The translations under genes were made by a program, and so were the position numbers. 62,529 nucleotides of DNA from an uncultured Pirellula sp. Its GTDB lineage: Bacteria > Planctomycetota > Planctomycetia > Pirellulales > Pirellulaceae. A model generated the notes under the pieces. The model was given only the letters and a program-made list of their open reading frames with translations, had not been told where the DNA came from and made no database searches. The DNA lies in the NCBI GenBank assembly GCA_903892355.1, contig CAITIE010000103.1, positions 1 to 62,529 on the forward strand, written 5' to 3'. Numbering within the stretch: position 1 is the stretch's first letter; every line of letters starts with the position of its first letter. Positions 56,683 through 62,529 of the stretch are shown piece after piece.

Positions 56683-57048
56683 GAAGCTGCTCTTGATGGT
56701 GGTTCGCTGCGTCGTTCATCAAACGCAACGCGGGTAATACGGGCGTCAGGAGTACCGACTGGCCATCACTGGCTCTTGAATGGCTCAATAGCCGTGTTTT
56801 TAGGCTCTTGGCTTTTGGTTTTTTGGGTTCTAGGTCTCTTCGATCCCCGGATTTGTCGTTTCTGCAGTCACGGACTTTGAAGCACCTCGAGGGGATCCGC
56901 AAAGGAATCCGGGTGAGGATTCCGATAGTTGCGAGCCACGTTGCGTCGGAATGGGGTATCTTAGAGGGTGAATGCAGCAGACGTCGACTTGCGGCATACA
57001 TCGTTTTATTGCGATTGCGTAACGGTTGATTACTGAATTGAGGGGATC
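56683..57048. other. Intergenic gap without a recognised gene
   Basis: 366 bp between the LOG-family gene and proC. A T-rich tract lies at about 56790-56830. No RNA gene or convincing ORF is seen. The proC promoter presumably lies towards the right end. Confidence 0.35.
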
Positions 57049-57891
57049 GTGGCACCATCAACATTAGGATTCCTCGGTGGCGGACAGATGGCTACGGCAA
57101 TTGCGAGGGGTGTGATTCAAGCAGGCCTTATCGAGGCATCCTCTTTGGTTTTCACCGAGCCGAATGCGTCGCAAGCGGATAAATTGAAAGAACTCTTCCC
57201 TGAGGCCGTTGTTTTATCCTCGTCGTCGGAACTATTCGATCGATGCCATCGTGTGATCTTGGCAGTGAAACCGCAGGTTCTCGAGAGTATTCGTTCTTCC
57301 ATCGCCACGCATGTACAGCCACATCACCTGATCGTTTCGATCGCCGCAGGGATTCCATTGTCCAAGCTATCGCATTGGTTTCGAACCGAGCGCATCGCAC
57401 GCGTCATGCCCAATACGCCGTGCCAAGCCCTTCAGGGGGCGTGCGGAATTGCGTTTGGGCATGGAATGACCGAAGAGGACAAGGGGTGGTGCGATCGGGT
57501 GTTCCGAGCGGTTGGAAGGGTCGTGCATGTTACAGATGACCAACTGCATGCAGTGACCGGGGTTTCTGGGTCTGGTCCAGCGTATGTGCTGTTGATGATC
57601 GAGGCGTTGAGCGACGGTGGGGTCGCGGCTGGGCTCAGTCGTGACGTCGCTTTGCAACTCGCGACCCAAACGGTACTCGGCGCTGCGGCGATGGTGCAAT
57701 CCACAGGTTTACACCCGGCCGTGTTGCGCGAACAAGTAACTAGTCCTGCGGGGACCACCATTGCAGCTTTAAAAATGCTCGAAAAAGGAGCTTTTCGCTC
57801 GACGGTCATGGATGCCGTGCAAGCGGCGGCAGAACGTTCTCGCGAATTAGCGGGGCCCGATACACCAAATCCCATTGCAGGATTAAGATAG
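57049..57891 (+). CDS. proC: Pyrroline-5-carboxylate reductase
   Basis: The 280-residue enzyme reduces 1-pyrroline-5-carboxylate to proline with NAD(P)H, the last step of proline synthesis. It has GGGQMA near the N-terminus (10-15), VMPNTP, and the C-terminal signature region GVSGSGPAYVLLMIEAL...EQVTSPAGTTIAALK. The start is a GTG at 57049, with GAGGGGA just upstream. It precedes tyrA by 148 bp on the same strand. Confidence 0.93.
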   Translation: MAPSTLGFLGGGQMATAIARGVIQAGLIEASSLVFTEPNASQADKLKELFPEAVVLSSSSELFDRCHRVILAVKPQVLESIRSSIATHVQPHHLIVSIAAGIPLSKLSHWFRTERIARVMPNTPCQALQGACGIAFGHGMTEEDKGWCDRVFRAVGRVVHVTDDQLHAVTGVSGSGPAYVLLMIEALSDGGVAAGLSRDVALQLATQTVLGAAAMVQSTGLHPAVLREQVTSPAGTTIAALKMLEKGAFRSTVMDAVQAAAERSRELAGPDTPNPIAGLR

Positions 57892-58039
57892 GCGTTAAGC
57901 ACCTCACCTACGGAACGCCTGATACGCGGACCGTTGGTCCATCCATCCGCCGAACTGAGGGCACGGGGCACATCGCTTGCATGATTGCTTCCTCCCTTGC
58001 TTCCTTCCTTTCCCCCCTCACCACCAATCCCGAACGTAA

Positions 58040-58894
58040 ATGGTCTGGCAGCGTGTTTGCATTATTGGAGTTGGTCTCCTAGGCGGTTCCATCGGCCTAG
58101 CACTGCACCGCAAGCGGCTTGCGAGGAAGGTGGTTGGGGTCGGTCGAACGATTTCCAAGCTCGATACTGCTCTGCGGCGTGGGGCCATCGATGAAGCGAC
58201 CGATGATATTTTGGTCGGGGCGAAAGAGGCAGACTTGGTGATCGCTTGTGTTCCGATCCGGTCTATCGTCGATACGTTAGAGATCGCGGCTCGAGTGGCC
58301 TTGCCCAACGCCATCCTGACCGACGTCGGCAGCACCAAGCAAACCATTGTCCGGAATGCTGTGGGCCGCTTATCGGATCATCAGTTCGTTGGTAGCCACC
58401 CTATAGCCGGTGGTCACCACAGCGGTGTTGAGCATGCGGTTGGCACCCTTCTCGACGGCGCAGTGGTGGTTATTACCCCCACACCAAGTACGAGCCCCGA
58501 TCTCATCCAACGCGTCACCAATTTTTGGGAATCGATGGGATCTAGAATCAGCCAGCTCACGCCGGAAGAACATGACGAAGCTCTCGCGATTTCGAGCCAT
58601 TTGCCACACATGGTCGCGTCGGCGTTAGCGATCTCCACCCCGGAGGAGTTAATCCCCTTCGTCGGTAAGGGTTGGATGGATTCTACCCGGATCGCAGCGA
58701 GTAATTCACAGCTTTGGCGACAGATCCTCGAAGAAAACCATGGCCCAGCCTTACAAGCAATGAAGAAGTTTGCCACAATTTGCGAAACGTGGATCGAGGC
58801 GCTTGAGCAAGCGGATTTCGATCGAGTCGAGCAACTTCTGAAATCTGGAAAGGCAACACGTGAAGCTGTGGCAAGTAGACATTCTGTCGGCTGA
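58040..58894 (+). CDS. tyrA: Prephenate (or arogenate) dehydrogenase
   Basis: The 284-residue protein has IIGVGLLGGSIGLAL as NAD(P) motif, DVGSTKQTI, GSHPIAGGHHSGVEHA (catalytic His region) and a C-terminal dimer domain with EHDEALAISSHLPHMVASAL. It converts prephenate to 4-hydroxyphenylpyruvate (or arogenate to tyrosine) in tyrosine synthesis. There is no chorismate mutase or ACT domain, so feedback control by those parts is absent. It overlaps the purL start by 35 bp. Confidence 0.9.
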   Translation: MVWQRVCIIGVGLLGGSIGLALHRKRLARKVVGVGRTISKLDTALRRGAIDEATDDILVGAKEADLVIACVPIRSIVDTLEIAARVALPNAILTDVGSTKQTIVRNAVGRLSDHQFVGSHPIAGGHHSGVEHAVGTLLDGAVVVITPTPSTSPDLIQRVTNFWESMGSRISQLTPEEHDEALAISSHLPHMVASALAISTPEELIPFVGKGWMDSTRIAASNSQLWRQILEENHGPALQAMKKFATICETWIEALEQADFDRVEQLLKSGKATREAVASRHSVG

Positions 58895-61799
58895 TGGGCA
58901 GCCGGATGCTCTCGGAACTCATGCAGGCTCCGCGGCCCGCGAGATGGGAATCTCCAAAGATCTAGACGCCCGAGGCGTGCACGGATTTTTGTTGCAAGGG
59001 AGCCTGGATCAAGCGACCGCAGACCGCGTAGCCAACGACTATCTGGCAGATCCGATCGCGCAGCGCACGATTGCTGCGCCGGTGGGAAGCCCTGTCCTCT
59101 CAGCGCCTAAAACCTACGGCGTATCGCACGGACGGCTCGTTCACGTCTTGTTCAAGCCCGGGGTTATGGACCCTGTCGCGCAAAGTACCCTAACGATGCT
59201 TCGAGGGTTGAAGTACGACATCGAAGAAGTGCGTACATTCCGCAAGTACTGGCTTTGTGGATCTGCGGAAACCGATGTATCGATGCTCGATCGCTTGTGC
59301 AAGAAAATCTTGTCCAATGACTCCATCGAGCAAGTGGTCATCGGTCCGCTCGAGCTCGATAAACTCTCGCTCGGGTCACCGTATCGACTGCATGTGACTC
59401 AGGTACCGATCGCCGATCTCGACGATGTAGAGCTGATGCATCTCAGCAAAACCGGACAGCTCTATTTTTCGCTTCCAGAGATGAAGACGATTCAAGTTCA
59501 TTTTGCGAAACTGGGACGGCATCCCACCGACATCGAGTTGGAAACCATCGCGCAAACGTGGAGTGAGCACTGCAGCCATAAGACGCTCGGTGGCCGCATC
59601 GAATACCGTGACGAAAACGGCACACGGCAGTTTACCAGCATGCTCAAAGAAACCATTTTCGCGGCGACTAAAAAGATTCGTGAGACGCTCGGCCAGGACG
59701 ATTGGTGCGTCAGCGTTTTCAAAGACAATGCAGGTGTGGTTACCTTCGACGACGAACACCATGTCGTGTTCAAGGTGGAAACCCACAATCACCCTTCGGC
59801 GATTGAACCTTACGGGGGAGCCAATACAGGACTCGGGGGTGTGATCCGAGATCCTCTCGGAACGGGACTCGGGGCAAAACCAATTTGCAGCTCCGACGTG
59901 TTTTGTTTCGCATCGCCAAATTTTCCTCCGGACCAGCTTCCGCCCGGGGTTTTGCATCCTCGTCGCGTGATGAACGGGGTTGTCGCGGGAGTGCGCGATT
60001 ACGGAAATCGAATGGGCATCCCAACCGTCAATGGTGCGGTCTATTTCGATGACCGATACCTTGGCAATCCACTCGTTTATTGCGGAAACGCAGGCTTGCT
60101 GCCAGTCGATAAAGTTGACAAGGCACCCAAGACGGGAGATTGGATTGTCACCATCGGTGGCCGGACTGGACGGGACGGCATCCACGGTGCTACGTTCAGC
60201 AGTGTGGAACTGACCCATGAGAGCGAAGCCATTTCGGGTGGCTCAGTGCAAATCGGCAACGCGATCACTGAAAAGATGGTTCTCGAAGTGATTTTGCAAG
60301 CCCGGGATGAAGGGCTTTACCACGCGGTCACCGATTGCGGTGCGGGTGGCTTTAGCAGCGCCGTAGGGGAAATGGGCGAAACCATTGGAGCCGAAGTCTG
60401 GCTCGACCGGGCCCCGCTCAAGTACGACGGTCTCAGCTACACCGAAATCTGGATCAGCGAAGCGCAAGAACGCATGGTGTTAGCCGTCCCCCCGGACAAA
60501 CTCGATCGGCTCGCTCAAATTTGCAAGAAGGAGGATGTCGAGTATGCGGTCATCGGACGCTTTGTTCCCACCGGAAAACTCCGATTGCTTTACCAAGAGA
60601 CCGAGGTTGGCTCGATCGAGATGGAGTTCCTCCACGGCGGCAGGCCACCCGTGGTTCGACAAGCGGTGTATCAAAACAAACCTGAGGAGACTGGGTCGCT
60701 AGGTGCTCTGACCAAACCCGATATCGAATCGACGCTTAAAAAGATCCTTTCAACACCTACCGTTGCGAGCAAGCACTGGATTATTCGTCAGTACGACCAT
60801 GAAGTCCAAGGGGGTAGTGTCGTTAAACCGTTGGTGGGCCCTGCATGCAATGGGCCCAGCGATGCCGCTGTTGTGCGACCCAAGTTAACCTCGAATCGAG
60901 CTTTGGTCCTCTCCTGTGGGATGAACCCTCGCTTTGGCGATCTGGATCCGTACCATATGGCGACCAGCGCTATCGACGAAGCTGTACGGAATGCGATCGC
61001 GGTGGGTGCCAGACCCGACCGGATCGCCATTCTCGACAATTTCTGCTGGGGAAATACCGATCGTCCAGAGACACTCGGCACGCTTGTCCGCGCTGCGATC
61101 GCTTGCCACGATCTCGCCTTGGCCTGGAAGACTCCGTTCATCAGTGGCAAAGACAGTCTCAACAACGAGTTCACGTGGTTTGACGCCAAAGGTGAAAAAC
61201 AATCGATCGCGATCCCTTGCTCCCTATTGATCAGCGCTATGGGACAAATCGACGATGCCTCTAAAGCCATAACCATGGACTTTAAACAGGCAGGAAACGG
61301 AATCTACCTTGTTGGAGCTACCCGCGCGGAACTCGGCGGGTCGCATGCGGCTATGGTTTTGAAAAAATCAGGTGGGCTCGTTCCAAAGGTCGATCCCGCT
61401 GTCGCGATGGGATCGTATCGCAAACTCCACTCGGCTATGGACAAGGGGTTGGTTGTATCCTGCCACGACCTCAGCGAAGGTGGGTTGGCCGTCGCTATTT
61501 CGGAAATGGCGTTTGCTGGGGAATTGGGTGCCGAGCTCGATCTTACGCAAATGCGTAACGCTAGCTTCATCGATGCCTCGGAAGCACTCTTCTCAGAGTC
61601 CAACAGCCGGCTTCTCGTCGAGGTGTCGCCAGCGCATGCCAAGGAATTTGAGAACGCGATGAGCGGTGTTACATGGTACCGCCTTGGTTCGGTGACGAAC
61701 GGAGATTGTATTACTATCCAATGTGATGGTACCGAGGTTGTTAACGTACCGTGGCGGGACCTGCGCGACGCTTGGCGTTCTCCGCTGGATTTCGAATAG
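58860..61799 (+). CDS. purL: Phosphoribosylformylglycinamidine synthase with fused N-terminal PurS-like part
   Basis: The 979-residue protein is the synthetase (PurL) of purine synthesis, converting FGAR to FGAM with ATP and ammonia. After an N-terminal part (about 1-175) that looks like a duplicated PurS (LFKPGVMDPVAQSTL), the PurL core begins with WSEHCSHKTL. It has HNHPSAIEPYGGANTGLGG and PFISGKDSLNNEF. The glutaminase (PurQ) domain is missing, so length falls between small PurL (about 740) and full-size PurL (about 1290), and a separate PurQ is expected. The GTG start at 58860 has GGAAAGG upstream and lies inside the end of tyrA. Confidence 0.9.
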   Translation: MKLWQVDILSADGQPDALGTHAGSAAREMGISKDLDARGVHGFLLQGSLDQATADRVANDYLADPIAQRTIAAPVGSPVLSAPKTYGVSHGRLVHVLFKPGVMDPVAQSTLTMLRGLKYDIEEVRTFRKYWLCGSAETDVSMLDRLCKKILSNDSIEQVVIGPLELDKLSLGSPYRLHVTQVPIADLDDVELMHLSKTGQLYFSLPEMKTIQVHFAKLGRHPTDIELETIAQTWSEHCSHKTLGGRIEYRDENGTRQFTSMLKETIFAATKKIRETLGQDDWCVSVFKDNAGVVTFDDEHHVVFKVETHNHPSAIEPYGGANTGLGGVIRDPLGTGLGAKPICSSDVFCFASPNFPPDQLPPGVLHPRRVMNGVVAGVRDYGNRMGIPTVNGAVYFDDRYLGNPLVYCGNAGLLPVDKVDKAPKTGDWIVTIGGRTGRDGIHGATFSSVELTHESEAISGGSVQIGNAITEKMVLEVILQARDEGLYHAVTDCGAGGFSSAVGEMGETIGAEVWLDRAPLKYDGLSYTEIWISEAQERMVLAVPPDKLDRLAQICKKEDVEYAVIGRFVPTGKLRLLYQETEVGSIEMEFLHGGRPPVVRQAVYQNKPEETGSLGALTKPDIESTLKKILSTPTVASKHWIIRQYDHEVQGGSVVKPLVGPACNGPSDAAVVRPKLTSNRALVLSCGMNPRFGDLDPYHMATSAIDEAVRNAIAVGARPDRIAILDNFCWGNTDRPETLGTLVRAAIACHDLALAWKTPFISGKDSLNNEFTWFDAKGEKQSIAIPCSLLISAMGQIDDASKAITMDFKQAGNGIYLVGATRAELGGSHAAMVLKKSGGLVPKVDPAVAMGSYRKLHSAMDKGLVVSCHDLSEGGLAVAISEMAFAGELGAELDLTQMRNASFIDASEALFSESNSRLLVEVSPAHAKEFENAMSGVTWYRLGSVTNGDCITIQCDGTEVVNVPWRDLRDAWRSPLDFE

Positions 61800-61806
61800 A
61801 AGTTCC

Positions 61807-61927
61807 GCAGCCCGACGGGCTGCTCCGAGCCTGGACATTCAGTACTTTACGTCCGAGAACTCAGCGAGCCGCTGCGCGGCTAGAAAGTAGAGTTCAGAGA
61901 GTAGAGACGTGTAACCCTCGCAGAGGG
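61807..61927 (+). repeat. Three hairpins after purL
   Basis: Three compact inverted repeats follow the purL stop: GCAGCCCG/CGGGCTGC (61807-61823), AGCCGC-TGC-GCGGCT (61867-61881) and CCCTC-GCA-GAGGG (61915-61927). None has a T-tract. Several structured elements in a row suggest repeat or mobile-derived DNA more than a simple terminator. Confidence 0.55.
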
Positions 61928-62020
61928 CTAGAGAATTGCTCCTTTGGTCGTCTACCTGTGGTGCTGCGCAAATGCTCTAGCATGCCGTCATCTTATGGTG
62001 TTTCTTTGGAGTTTTCGACA

Positions 62021-62063
62021 CCTTTTAAACCTTGGGTCGACGGTTCGAGTCCCTCGGCTCTCA
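62021..62063 (+). other. 3' half of a tRNA-Lys-like gene (attachment-site remnant)
   Basis: A 43-bp segment begins with an anticodon-loop-like CTTTTAA, continues through ACCTTGGGTCGAC, a near T arm GACGG-TTCGAGT-CCCTC (one mismatch) and ends with an acceptor-strand GGCTCTCA. The D arm and 5' acceptor strand are not present upstream. Tail fragments like this mark integration sites of elements that use a tRNA 3' end. It is followed by an intact terminator. Confidence 0.6.
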
Positions 62064-62081
62064 CTCTTGATTTTTCAACGC

Positions 62082-62118
62082 AAACCCTGGTTTCTTCCAA
62101 AGGATCCGGGGTTTTTTT
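62082..62118 (+). terminator. Terminator downstream of the tRNA fragment
   Basis: Arms AAACCCTGG and CCGGGGTTT pair around a 19-nt loop and are followed by a run of T's (62112-62118). It has the form of an intrinsic terminator and fits the tail of the tRNA-Lys-like gene. Confidence 0.75.
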
Positions 62119-62169
62119 GCAGGAAGTGCTAGCATCCCTACGAGGCCAAAAACCAGCGATCGCAGAAAT

Positions 62170-62529
62170 CCCTTCACAACAGGGACTGTTTTGCTGCCTT
62201 GGCATGTAGAGCAGTTGTCCCCAACTGCTCTCATCAGGAGCCAAACACGATTACGACAATCGTTCTAAGATGCGATCCTCGGTCTTGCCTTCGCGGCTTC
62301 GCGCCTTCGCGTGAAATGGATCGAGGGTTATTAGCCTAGGGGACCGATAACCCCTTCACGACAGGGACTGTTGTGTTGCTTTGAGATGTAGAGCAGTTGT
62401 CCCCAACTGCTCTCATCAGGAGCCAAACACGATTACGACAATCGTTCTAAGATGCGATCCTCGGTCTTGCCTTCGCGGCTTCGCGCCTTCGCGTGAAATG
62501 GATCGAGGGTTGTTAGCCTAGGGGGGCCG
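62170..62529 (+). repeat. 182-bp tandem repeat, hairpin-rich, reaching the window edge
   Basis: One unit (62170-62351) is followed head to tail by a second (62352-62529, cut by the window edge), nearly identical apart from about ten changes near the start and end. Each unit contains three perfect hairpins: CCCT-x7-AGGG, GAGCAGTTG-TCCC-CAACTGCTC, and CGATT-ACGAC-AATCG. A CTTCGCGGCTTCGCGCCTTCGCG tract of overlapping TTCGCG repeats follows. No open reading frame of note spans it. Confidence 0.9.

Noticed and set aside
56790-56830. T-rich tract between the LOG-family gene and proC as a terminator
   Set aside because: No stable stem precedes the tract in either direction.
59376-60218. A 280-codon minus-strand open frame inside purL
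   Set aside because: It is the antisense of conserved PurL core motifs; no independent evidence.
61993-62244. An 83-codon minus-strand open frame at the right edge containing a RAEGLEPSTQGL-type peptide
   Set aside because: That peptide is the known spurious translation of a tRNA 3' half; the underlying sequence is the tRNA-Lys-like remnant.

Overview
The window looks like chromosomal DNA from a planctomycete, most likely a Rhodopirellula/Blastopirellula-type member of the Pirellulales. The basis is the gene content read directly from the sequence. There are two large secreted PVC-type dehydrogenase/cytochrome c fusion proteins, a CxPSR sulfatase, a secreted CxxCH cytochrome-like protein, a zinc-ribbon membrane protein, and many lineage-specific secreted or membrane proteins. 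Genes are mostly single or in short operons on both strands, with many GTG and TTG starts. The species assignment is inference.

Layout. 0-4 kb: an SPFH (band 7) gene followed by an NAD-kinase-like gene, then a mobile-element scar holding the tail of a DNA methyltransferase and the tail of an IS66 transposase. The whole block is bracketed by two diverged copies of one repeat. 4-18 kb: a PVC dehydrogenase, a histone-H1-like basic protein, a three-domain C45 peptidase/hydrolase fusion, a secreted amidase, a ROK sugar kinase without its zinc cysteines, and a second PVC dehydrogenase. 18-31 kb: housekeeping and accessory enzymes (SpoU-type rRNA methyltransferase, M20 peptidase, SDR, FolK with a long tail, inositol monophosphatase, SAM methyltransferase, LRAT-like protein, IscA-type protein, FabZ-like dehydratase), plus a DUF2786 fusion and a 32-residue very basic protein.

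31-41 kb: a minus-strand run that includes scpB, a secreted PDZ protein and mutY (scpB to mutY closely linked), followed by a large secreted protein and a cytochrome-like protein. 41-49 kb: a sulfatase, an M48 metalloprotease, three AIM24-family paralogues in a row, and an S9 peptidase. 49.4-52.6 kb: a decayed island ending in a truncated tyrosine recombinase beside tRNA-Met, with a hydroxylaminobenzene-mutase-like gene and two unknown genes. 52.8-61.8 kb: tRNA-Gly, trigger factor, a LOG-family protein, proC, tyrA and purL. 61.8 kb to the end: non-coding, structured DNA with a 3' half of a tRNA-Lys-like gene and a roughly 182-bp hairpin-rich tandem repeat running off the edge.

The most unusual signals are: the hairpin-rich tandem repeat next to a tRNA fragment at the right edge; the repeat pair around the left scar; frequent 9-22 bp tandem micro-duplications next to gene starts (one apparently creates the scpB start codon); the 967-residue fusion protein; the AIM24 triplet; and several enzymes with changed catalytic or metal-binding residues (MutY, ROK kinase, S9 peptidase, NAD-kinase-like protein). 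I see no CRISPR array and no recognisable complete defence system.
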